This document shows, piece by piece, positions 53,862 to 60,750 of a stretch of DNA of 64,000 nt. This DNA comes from Marinobacter sp. THAF197a (GTDB lineage: Bacteria; Pseudomonadota; Gammaproteobacteria; Pseudomonadales; Oleiphilaceae). A program made the position numbers and the translations under genes. Positions within the stretch are counted from its first letter, which is position 1. Each line of letters begins with the position of its first letter. The stretch covers positions 2,852,001-2,916,000 of the forward strand of contig NZ_CP045324.1 of assembly GCF_009363275.1 (NCBI RefSeq). Direction: 5' to 3'. The notes below the pieces were generated by a model, which did no database searches, was not told the origin of the DNA, and worked only from the letters and a program-made list of their open reading frames with translations.

Positions 53862-54566
53862 TCAAATTTCAATCAGCGGACGAATATTCAGGAATCTTGC
53901 CAGGACTTCCGGCAACTGATCAGCCGGAGTGCCATCCAACCACGGCAAAACACCCAGGCATGGTGCTCCGAGGTGCGTTGTAAGATAGTTAAGGGTGTCC
54001 TGCTCACAGCTCATGACTTCCTCTTCGGGATGATTGGCTACCCAGCCTGCCACGAACAGACCATCGGCCCTGATGGCCTCCGCGGTGAGCATGGCGTGGT
54101 TGATACAGCCTAGTTTCAGGGGCACAACCAGTACCACATCCAGCCCCAGCTCACGCGGCACCGCTGCGTAGGTTTCCCGATCGTTGAGGGGAACCCGCCA
54201 GCCACCAGCACCCTCAATCAGCATCAGGTCAGCGGGTCGAATCTGCAGGCCACGGCAAAAACCCACAAGGCGCTGGGCCGTGATGTTCTTGCCCGCCTGT
54301 TGCGCCGCAACGTGGGGGGCAATGGCCGGCTCCAGTGCGATGGGGTTGAGGGCATCGTAGGGAAGCTCTTCGGTAATGGCGGCCTGCAGCATCAGGGCGT
54401 CTTCATTACGCAGTCCATCCGGGGTCTGCTCGCACCCTGACGCTATGGGTTTCATCGCCAGCGTGCGTTTACCCAGCTGTCGGGCAGCCTCCAGAATGGC
54501 AGCAGCAGCGATGGTTTTGCCCACGCCGGTGTCGGTGCCTGTTACGAAATAGGTTTTCTTTGCCAT
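53862..54566 (-). CDS. bioD: Dethiobiotin synthetase
   Basis: BioD closes the ureido ring of dethiobiotin using ATP and CO2. The start at 54566 (MAKKTYFVTGTDTGVGKT) gives 234 residues. The P-loop-like TGTDTGVGKT lies at 9-18 and the GAGGWRVPL segment near 115. It is the last bio gene on the strand, separated from bioC by 225 bp containing P1 copy 11 and a half element; this gap is unusual in a bio operon. Confidence 0.95.
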   Translation of the reverse strand: MAKKTYFVTGTDTGVGKTIAAAAILEAARQLGKRTLAMKPIASGCEQTPDGLRNEDALMLQAAITEELPYDALNPIALEPAIAPHVAAQQAGKNITAQRLVGFCRGLQIRPADLMLIEGAGGWRVPLNDRETYAAVPRELGLDVVLVVPLKLGCINHAMLTAEAIRADGLFVAGWVANHPEEEVMSCEQDTLNYLTTHLGAPCLGVLPWLDGTPADQLPEVLARFLNIRPLIEI

Positions 54567-54604
54567 TTTATGGGGTTCCTGCTGCATCTGTTTGGGGTGC
54601 CAGG

Positions 54605-54636
54605 TGAGGGTGTGGTGCGTCTTTCCTAACCGACAC
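54605..54636 (-). repeat. Half P1 element beside copy 11
   Basis: TGAGGGTGTGG, CTTTCC and CGACAC in this stretch match, in order, the left arm and core border of copy 11 (54650-54679), which lies 45 bp away in the same orientation. There is no right arm. It looks like a degenerate duplicate of the left half of copy 11. Confidence 0.6.
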
Positions 54637-54650
54637 TTTGGTGCTTGGCT

Positions 54651-54756
54651 GAGGGTGTGGGTACGGCTTTCCGGGACACGCTCAAGACTTCCATGTGCGC
54701 TTAGCTTTCGCCATCCATGGCGAAAGATAGTCCCGGAAAGCCGTACCCACACCCTC
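54651..54756 (-). repeat. P1 palindromic element, copy 11
   Basis: Perfect 27-bp arms lie at 54651-54677 and 54730-54756. On the - strand the loops are CATGGATG (stem CTTTCGCCA/TGGCGAAAG) and CATGGAAG. It is in the bioC-bioD gap, and its GGA strand is the strand on which the bio genes are transcribed, so read-through RNA would carry both loops. Confidence 0.92.
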
Positions 54757-54791
54757 GCCTCAAACTTCTGTATTTGCCGTCCAGGTATCAA

Positions 54792-55649
54792 TCAACCATT
54801 AATAAAGAAGGCAGAATTCTCTTCTAAACGAGCCTTTTCCCAATACAACCAGCCAGCGTGATAACTGGCGATGATCTCGCCATTACCTTGTTTTGGATAT
54901 GCAGCACACATCGCCTTGAATCGCCCCGGGGCGGTGATGGTTCTGCGGCGTTCTTCGCCTTTGAACACGGCGCCGAGGTGTTTGAGTTCCCGGTTCAGGG
55001 CCATGGGGGAATCATAGGGCAAAGCCAGGGTTGCCGCGTCCAGGGTGGAACCAGGGAGTTGCTGGCCAGTTAATCGCTTCCAGTCCGTATGGTGGGTAAA
55101 ACGGTTAACGTGGGGCCGGCCGGGGTCGGCGTAGGCCCAGGCTTGCTTGAGCTCTTCCAGGGTGCCTGCCAGCAAAGTGGAGATGGCGAGGATGCCGCCG
55201 GGTTTGAGGATTCTTTGGCATTCGGCCAGGACGAGTTCCGGGCGGGTGCTCCACTGGATCATCAGGTTGCTGAAGATCAGGTCGGTGCTGTTGTCTGGCA
55301 CCGGGAGCTGTTCGGCGTCTGCGTTGAGCCAGCGGATGGTCTCGGAGCTGCTGGCTTTGGCCTGTTCCAGCATGCCGGGAGCCAGGTCTGCGCCGGTGAT
55401 GGCCGCGTTTGGGTATTGGCTCGCCAGTTTGCGGGTGAACCAGCCGGTACCACAGCCGAGATCCAGGATAGTTGCCGGCTTCAGGTTCTCCGGTAGGTGG
55501 GCGAGCATGGTGTCGCCCATGGCTTTTTGCAGGCGAGAGGCGCTGTCGTAGGTCTGGCTGGCGCCGCCGAACCCCCGGGCAATACAGGCCTTGCTCCCGG
55601 TTCCGCCTTCGGCACGGGTTATTGCCGCCAGATCGCTGTAGGCACTCAT
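54792..55649 (-). CDS. bioC: Malonyl-ACP O-methyltransferase
   Basis: BioC methylates malonyl-ACP so that it can enter fatty acid synthesis as a pimelate precursor. The start at 55649 (MSAYSDLAAITRAEGG) overlaps the bioF stop as ATGA and gives 285 residues. The SAM-binding motif ILDLGCGTGWFTRKLA lies near residue 60 and FSNLMIQW near 125. The matching esterase gene bioH, which often lies between bioF and bioC in Pseudomonas-like genomes, is absent here. Confidence 0.93.
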   Translation of the reverse strand: MSAYSDLAAITRAEGGTGSKACIARGFGGASQTYDSASRLQKAMGDTMLAHLPENLKPATILDLGCGTGWFTRKLASQYPNAAITGADLAPGMLEQAKASSSETIRWLNADAEQLPVPDNSTDLIFSNLMIQWSTRPELVLAECQRILKPGGILAISTLLAGTLEELKQAWAYADPGRPHVNRFTHHTDWKRLTGQQLPGSTLDAATLALPYDSPMALNRELKHLGAVFKGEERRRTITAPGRFKAMCAAYPKQGNGEIIASYHAGWLYWEKARLEENSAFFING

Positions 55650-56833
55650 ACCGCAACAGGCTCCTGAGCGGCCGGCTCCGGCAACAGGGAACGGCACTGG
55701 GCCAAAGCTTGCAACAACCGATCAAGCTGCTCTTCAGAATGCGCGGCGCTCAGGGTTACCCGCAACCGGGCTTCTCCTTCCGGCACCGTGGGCGGGCGGA
55801 TGGCGGTGACCAGTATGCCCTGCTCCTCCAGCGCCCGGCTCAATGCCAAAGCTGCATGGTTATCCCCCACCATAATGGGCTGGATGGGCGTGTGCGACGG
55901 CATCAGTTGATAGCCCAGCTGCTGCGCACCGGAACGGAACCGGGCAATCAGGGCCTCCAAATGGGCCCGGCGCTGGTCATCGCGTTCGATCAAATCAATG
56001 CTGGCACAGCTTGCCAGCGCCACCGCCGGCGGCATGGCAGTCGTGTAAATATACGTTCGAGCCTTCTGTACCAGATAATCCATCAGCACCTCCGGCCCGG
56101 CCACAAACGCACCACTGGTGCCTACTGCCTTGCCAAGAGTACCAATCAAAACCGGCACCTCATCCTCCGACAACCCCGCCTCCTGCACACTGCCCCGCCC
56201 CTGGGGACCAAGCACGCCGATACCGTGTGCATCATCCACCACCAACAGGGCATCGTGGGCCTTACACACCCGGGCAAGTTCCTTCAGCGGCGCGATATCA
56301 CCGTCCATACTGAACACACCATCGGTCACCACCAGCTTGTGCCCAGACGTCTCCGCCAGCATCCGCTCCAAGGCTGCGACATCCCCGTGCCCATACCGCC
56401 GAACCCGAGCCCGGCTGAGAATGCAGCCATCAATAATCGACGCATGATTCAAACGGTCCGAAAAAATCGTATCCCCACGCCCCGCGAGTGCAGAAATTAC
56501 ACCCATGTTCGCCATATACCCGGTGGAGAAAAACAGCGCAGAACTGCGCTGGGTAAACGCCGCCAGCCGCAGCTCCAGCTGATGATGGGCATCATGGTGA
56601 CCACAAACCAGGTGAGAAGCCGCTCCACCCAACCCGGTCTCGGCCAACGCGTCCCGCAGCGCCGCGATATTGCCAGGATGATTAGCCAGCCCAAGATAAT
56701 CGTTGCTACAGAACGACAACAGCTCGGCCCCGTCCGCCAACAGCTCCGGCTTCTGCGGCCCGGAAACCAGGCGACGAGACCGGTACAAACCGTCCCGTTT
56801 ACGCTGTTCAATCTCCAGGGCGAAATCACGCAT
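55646..56833 (-). CDS. bioF: 8-amino-7-oxononanoate synthase
   Basis: BioF condenses pimeloyl-ACP (or CoA) with alanine using pyridoxal phosphate. The 395-residue protein has the PLP lysine at 235 in GTLGKAVGTSGAF, the DDAHGIGVLG block and the histidine-rich SHLVCGHHDAHHQLE region. It overlaps bioC by 4 bp. P1 copy 12 separates it from bioB. Confidence 0.96.
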   Translation of the reverse strand: MRDFALEIEQRKRDGLYRSRRLVSGPQKPELLADGAELLSFCSNDYLGLANHPGNIAALRDALAETGLGGAASHLVCGHHDAHHQLELRLAAFTQRSSALFFSTGYMANMGVISALAGRGDTIFSDRLNHASIIDGCILSRARVRRYGHGDVAALERMLAETSGHKLVVTDGVFSMDGDIAPLKELARVCKAHDALLVVDDAHGIGVLGPQGRGSVQEAGLSEDEVPVLIGTLGKAVGTSGAFVAGPEVLMDYLVQKARTYIYTTAMPPAVALASCASIDLIERDDQRRAHLEALIARFRSGAQQLGYQLMPSHTPIQPIMVGDNHAALALSRALEEQGILVTAIRPPTVPEGEARLRVTLSAAHSEEQLDRLLQALAQCRSLLPEPAAQEPVAV

Positions 56834-56888
56834 AGAAAAAGTACCTAAATCAGCTGCTGTTGTACGGAATCCACGAACGGCATTTGGC

Positions 56889-56996
56889 GTGAAGGTCGGG
56901 TAAGGTTTTCTGGAACTATAAAGGGCCAGGGATGGCCCGTCCTAAGCGCACATGGACGTCTTGAGCGTGTTTCGGAAAGCCTTGCCCGACCTTCAC
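56889..56996 (+). repeat. P1 palindromic element, copy 12
   Basis: The 26-bp arms at 56889-56914 and 56971-56996 differ at four positions. All four would be G-U pairs in + strand RNA. The loops on the + strand are CAGGGATG (stem GGGCCA/TGGCCC) and CATGGACG. It lies between bioB and bioF, which are on the - strand, so the GGA strand is antisense to the bio genes. Confidence 0.9.
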
Positions 56997-57029
56997 CCGC
57001 ACCGCACAGAACGCCCAAAACCAGAAACC

Positions 57030-58088
57030 TCAGGCAGACTCCCGAGTAGCGTCATAAAACATATGCCGAGTAGCCTCATACTCCACCGCCTCGGCCAATG
57101 CCTCAGTCTCCTGCTCCTCGGTAGCACATTGCTCCCGCTGCTCCGGCCGAATCCCCAGCTTGCGGAACAACTGCATATCCGCATCCGCCTCGGGATTGGA
57201 CGTGGTCAGCAGCTTCTCGCCGTAGAAAATGGAGTTGGCACCGGCCATAAAACACAACGACTGCATCTGCTCATTCATCTGCTCGCGACCCGCAGACAAA
57301 CGAACGTGGGACGCCGGCATCATAATCCGCGCTACCGCAATCATCCGGATAAAATCGAACGGCTCCAGATCTTCGACATTTTCCAGCGGCGTACCCTTCA
57401 CCTTCACCAGCATATTCACCGGCACACTCTCCGGGTGCTGCGGCAGATTCGCCAGCTGAACCAGCAAACCAACCCGGTCATCTTCGTCTTCACCCATACC
57501 CATGATGCCGCCACAGCAAACCTTCATGCCGGCCTTGCGAACATTATCCAGAGTATCCAGGCGGTCCTGGTAGGTGCGGGTCGTGATGATGTGGTTGTAA
57601 TACTTCTCGGAGGTATCCAGGTTGTGGTTGTAGTAATCCAGACCGGCCTCAGCCAGTTCCTGAGCTTCTTCCTCCTTCAACATACCCAGGGTCATACAGG
57701 TTTCCATGCCCAGGGATTTCACCTGTTTCACCATATCCAGAACATAGGGCATGTCCTTTTTGGAGGGACTACGCCAGGCCGCCCCCATACAGAACCGGGA
57801 AGCCCCTTTCTGCTTCGCCGCCCGAGCTTCCGCCACCACCTTCTCAATCTCCAGCAGCTTTTCTTTTTCCAGCCCGGTGTTGTAATGCCCACTCTGGGGG
57901 CAATACTTGCAGTCTTCCGGGCAGGCACCGGTCTTGATGCTCAACAGGGTGCTGACCTGCACTTCGTTTGGGTCAAAGTGCTCGCGGTGCACGGTCTGGG
58001 CCCGGAATAGCAAATCGTTGAACGGCAGATTGAAAAGATCCCGGGCTTCCTGAAGTGTCCAGTCGTGACGCAGTGCTGTGGCGGTCAT
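57030..58088 (-). CDS. bioB: Biotin synthase
   Basis: BioB is the radical-SAM enzyme that inserts sulfur into dethiobiotin. The 352-residue protein has the radical-SAM cysteines C56, C60 and C63 in GACPEDCKYCPQSG and the second-cluster residues later in the barrel (for example MTLGML and CCGGI). Its promoter overlaps a BirA-type operator upstream, so it should be repressed when biotin is plentiful. Confidence 0.97.
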   Translation of the reverse strand: MTATALRHDWTLQEARDLFNLPFNDLLFRAQTVHREHFDPNEVQVSTLLSIKTGACPEDCKYCPQSGHYNTGLEKEKLLEIEKVVAEARAAKQKGASRFCMGAAWRSPSKKDMPYVLDMVKQVKSLGMETCMTLGMLKEEEAQELAEAGLDYYNHNLDTSEKYYNHIITTRTYQDRLDTLDNVRKAGMKVCCGGIMGMGEDEDDRVGLLVQLANLPQHPESVPVNMLVKVKGTPLENVEDLEPFDFIRMIAVARIMMPASHVRLSAGREQMNEQMQSLCFMAGANSIFYGEKLLTTSNPEADADMQLFRKLGIRPEQREQCATEEQETEALAEAVEYEATRHMFYDATRESA

Positions 58089-58139
58089 GGCAAAGTCCTG
58101 TTAACCTTCGCAAGGTTTTTGGTTTACGGATAAACCGAG

Positions 58140-58167
58140 ATGATAAACGGACTGAACCCGCTGTCAA
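58140..58167 (-). promoter_or_regulatory. Sigma-70 promoter of bioB
   Basis: On the - strand, TTGACA (58162-58167), a 16-bp spacer and TATCAT (58140-58145) lie 52 bp upstream of the bioB start. The -35 box is inside the left half of the BirA-type operator, so repressor binding would block RNA polymerase. Confidence 0.75.
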
Positions 58168-58192
58168 CCTTCATTAAACGAAAGGTTAACAG
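58161..58192. promoter_or_regulatory. BirA-type biotin operator
   Basis: CTGTCAACC (58161-58169) and GGTTAACAG (58184-58192) form an inverted repeat matching at eight of nine positions with a 14-bp spacer, in agreement with the BirA operator consensus TTGTAAACC-N14-16-GGTTTACAA. It lies between bioB and comF and ends 1 bp before the preferred comF start. Confidence 0.8.
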
Positions 58193-58193
58193 C

Positions 58194-58868
58194 ATGCATA
58201 GTGGTGGTGGCTGCGTCAGCTGCCTGTCACCCCACGCACACCATGGGCTGTGCGCTGACTGCCGGGAAGACCTACCGGCCAATCGCTGGCACTGCCACAG
58301 TTGCGCCCTGCCCCTGGCGTTTGCCAATCCGGGTATGCGGTGCGGCGAATGCCAGACACTGCCCCCGCCCTTTTCCAGATCGCTGATTCCCTGGCGCTAC
58401 CAGTATCCGGTGGATGGCATGATTGGCCGTTACAAGTATCAGGGCCATCGTAAGTTCGCGCGCCCGCTGCTAACCGATTTCACGAATTTTCTGGAGCAGA
58501 ATCTTGAGCCGGAGCAGGTACCGGATGCGCTGGTTCCCGCCCCGATGCACTGGCTCAGGCGCTGGCAACGGGGCTTTAACCAGGCCCAGGACATTGCTGA
58601 GTTTGTTGGCGCCCGGCTGGATATTCCGGTCGCGGCCGGGGTGGTGCGCCGGTCGCGACGGGTGAAGGCTCAACGCAGCCTGAATCGGGCCGGGCGGTTA
58701 CAGAATCTGCGCGGCGTGTTTGAAGTTCGGGGGGCGGTGCCGGAGCGGGTGGCGATTGTTGATGATGTGGTTACCACGGGGGCTACGGTCAGGGTTCTCG
58801 CTGATACCCTAAAGAAAGCTGGCGCCCAAGAAATTCAGGTTTGGGCTTTGGCTCGGACTCCCGGGTGA
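58194..58868 (+). CDS. comF: ComF-family phosphoribosyltransferase-like protein
   Basis: ComF/GntX-type proteins combine an N-terminal zinc finger with a phosphoribosyltransferase-like domain and are linked to DNA uptake. The start is taken at 58194 (MHSGGGCVSCLSPHAHH), giving 224 residues, because the 18 codons before it (from 58140) consist of the BirA operator and bioB promoter. Zinc cysteines are in CVSC, GLCADC, CHSC and CGEC; the PRPP loop is VAIVDDVVTTGATV near the C-terminus. It is divergent from bioB, as in Pseudomonas. Confidence 0.9.
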   Translation: MHSGGGCVSCLSPHAHHGLCADCREDLPANRWHCHSCALPLAFANPGMRCGECQTLPPPFSRSLIPWRYQYPVDGMIGRYKYQGHRKFARPLLTDFTNFLEQNLEPEQVPDALVPAPMHWLRRWQRGFNQAQDIAEFVGARLDIPVAAGVVRRSRRVKAQRSLNRAGRLQNLRGVFEVRGAVPERVAIVDDVVTTGATVRVLADTLKKAGAQEIQVWALARTPG

Positions 58869-58919
58869 GCGCTTTTCGGGGTTCCGGGAATTTGGTTGGG
58901 GATTCTTGTGCTGGCGCAA

Positions 58920-59026
58920 GCGGTGCTCAGGTAGCCTTTTACGGGACACGCTCAAGGCGTCCTGCTCGCTTAGGACGGGCCATCCCTGGCCCTTTATAGT
59001 CCCGTAAAAGGCTACCTGAGCGCCGC
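58920..59026 (-). repeat. P1 palindromic element, copy 13
   Basis: Perfect 23-bp inner arms lie at 58925-58947 and 58999-59021, with four more pairs outside after one difference. On the - strand the first loop is CAGGGATG (stem GGGCCA/TGGCCC, as in copy 12). The second is CAGGACG, one base short of the consensus, the only defective loop found. It lies between the convergent comF and oxidoreductase genes. Confidence 0.9.
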
Positions 59027-59078
59027 GCTAACTTTCTGACTGGCTTCCCCGATAATGTCAGCAGTTCTTCTGTAAAAC

Positions 59079-60197
59079 CTATTTCTGATCATCCAGTAAC
59101 AACGCCACCTGTTCCGCTATTGCCAGGCAGGACGTTAACCCCGGAGATTCAATTCCAAACAGGTTAACCAGGCCGTGCAGTCCGTGTTGTGCCGGGCCGT
59201 CTATGCGGAAGTCGAAGAAAGCGCCATCGGGGCCTGTCAGCTTCGGGCGAATACCCGCGTAGGCTGGCTGAAGCCGGTCAGCTTCGAGGTCTGGCCACCA
59301 TTGCCGGATGCCTTCGGCGAAGGCGTGAACCCGGTCAGGATTCACCGTGTAGTCTTCCTCGGCAACCCATTCCACATCAGGACCGAAGCGGGCCTGGTTG
59401 GCGAGATCCAATGTGAGGTGGACGCCCAGGCCGCTGGGTTCGGGTAAGGGGTAGATCAGGGTGTTGAAGGGGTGTTTGCCGGCATAGCTGAAATAAACAC
59501 CCCGGGCCAGCCACTGTTTCGGGCGGGCGGCTTCGGGTAGGCCCAGCCATTGCCCGGCAAGCTTGGGGGCGCTCAAACCGGCGGCGTTGATCACCTCAGT
59601 AGCCTCAAGTTGTACACGCTGACTGCCACCAAGGGTCAGGGTATGTTGCCGGCCGTCGGATTCAGCGGCCAGCACCGGGCTGTTTAACACCAGCTGCCCG
59701 CCCGCGTCTTCCAGCTCCCCCAGTAGCGACAACATCAGGCCGTGGCTGTCGATAATTCCGGTTTCCGGGGACCAGAGACCGGCCCGGGCGTTGATGGCAG
59801 AGAGTTGTCGGGTGATGTACGGGCCATCGCGAAGCTGCAATTCGACACCATTGCCCGCCGCCTGTGCCTGGATGCCGGAAAGGCGGTTTGCCTGGGCAAG
59901 GTTGGTTGCGATGATCCACTTGCCGCATTTGCGATGACCCACCTTGCGGCTGGTGCAGTAGTCATACAACAGCTCACGGCCCCGAACGCAACAGCGGGCT
60001 TTCAGGGAGCCTTGCGGGTAGTAGATTCCGGCGTGGATCACCTCGCTGTTGCGGGATGAGGTGCCCTCACCAAAACGGGAGGCCGCCTCCAGCACCAGAA
60101 CCTCCCGGCCGGTCAGGGCCAGTTGCCGGGCAATGGCTAGGCCGACCACGCCGGCACCAATGACCACGGTCTGTACGCTAAAACGTTCTTCACTCAC
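59079..60197 (-). CDS. FAD-dependent oxidoreductase, L-2-hydroxyglutarate oxidase-like
   Basis: The 372-residue protein is of the DAO/L2HGDH type. The FAD-binding motif VVIGAGVVGLAIARQLA is near residues 11-27, followed by the family block RNSEVIHAGIYYPQGSLKA and the C-terminal GIESPGLTSCLAIAEQVA. This pattern fits L-2-hydroxyglutarate dehydrogenase homologues, which oxidise L-2-hydroxyglutarate to 2-oxoglutarate. The protein is shorter than LhgO of E. coli (about 420), so the exact substrate is uncertain. Confidence 0.85.
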   Translation of the reverse strand: MSEERFSVQTVVIGAGVVGLAIARQLALTGREVLVLEAASRFGEGTSSRNSEVIHAGIYYPQGSLKARCCVRGRELLYDYCTSRKVGHRKCGKWIIATNLAQANRLSGIQAQAAGNGVELQLRDGPYITRQLSAINARAGLWSPETGIIDSHGLMLSLLGELEDAGGQLVLNSPVLAAESDGRQHTLTLGGSQRVQLEATEVINAAGLSAPKLAGQWLGLPEAARPKQWLARGVYFSYAGKHPFNTLIYPLPEPSGLGVHLTLDLANQARFGPDVEWVAEEDYTVNPDRVHAFAEGIRQWWPDLEADRLQPAYAGIRPKLTGPDGAFFDFRIDGPAQHGLHGLVNLFGIESPGLTSCLAIAEQVALLLDDQK

Positions 60198-60322
60198 GAT
60201 TACGGGCCATTTATCAATTTCAAACAGGGAAATTACCGCAGATAACCGCTGACTGCATTACCTCTAACCCCAGAACCGTTATACTTCATCCTACGGGTAC
60301 CAGGATGCACGGAGCAGGGATT

Positions 60323-60745
60323 ATGTCAGACAGGAAGCAGTTCATTACCGTTATGGTGGTTGCCGCGCTGTTCGTTAGCTGGATTGGCTGGCGAGGGTTT
60401 GAGGTTATCAGCCTGAACGATCAATTGATGGCCGATAAAACCGTGGCCAGTTACCCATACCAGCACCGGGTGCTCCGGGTGGAAGGGGATACGGCTGTGA
60501 TCAGCTCGCTGCGCTCCCACTCGGTCTCGACTCAGCAGGCGTTGTCTGCGGTGTTCCCGAGTATGCGTCATCTGGCGGACACCCACCGGGACTGGCAAAG
60601 GGCGGAGCGTGAATTGGCGCAGGTCCAGGCCCGGGCCGGCGATATTATTCTGGCAACCTCGGGCGTCAATCGTGTTCGCTGGGAACTGGACGAAAACTGG
60701 TATCATCTGCAATCCATGAAATCCCGATACAACACGGCCTTCTGA
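60323..60745 (+). CDS. Membrane-anchored protein of unknown function
   Basis: The start at 60323 (MSDRKQFITVMVVAAL) follows GGAGCAGGGA and gives 140 residues. One membrane helix (about residues 7-25) is followed by a soluble, probably periplasmic domain with a helical middle (MRHLADTHRDWQRAERELAQ). I do not recognise the family. It ends 5 bp before srkA, so the two are probably co-transcribed. Confidence 0.75.
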   Translation: MSDRKQFITVMVVAALFVSWIGWRGFEVISLNDQLMADKTVASYPYQHRVLRVEGDTAVISSLRSHSVSTQQALSAVFPSMRHLADTHRDWQRAERELAQVQARAGDIILATSGVNRVRWELDENWYHLQSMKSRYNTAF

Positions 60746-60750
60746 ATTTT

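Noticed and set aside
58140..58193. Upstream comF start adding 18 residues
   Set aside because: These codons coincide with the BirA-type operator and bioB promoter and have no conserved protein character.
557..59026. P1 elements as integron attC sites
   Set aside because: attC sites have conserved ends (GTT/AAC core sites) with a variable middle. P1 has a conserved middle and variable ends, and no integrase or cassette array is present.
557..59026. P1 elements as simple Rho-independent terminators
   Set aside because: Many lie in divergent promoter regions or inside operons, most lack a T-run at the arm ends, and the conserved two-hairpin core is not needed for termination. Some may still terminate transcription as a side effect.
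557..59026. P1 or P2 as a classical MITE with terminal inverted repeats and target duplication
   Set aside because: The outer ends are not conserved between copies and no short direct duplications were seen around them.
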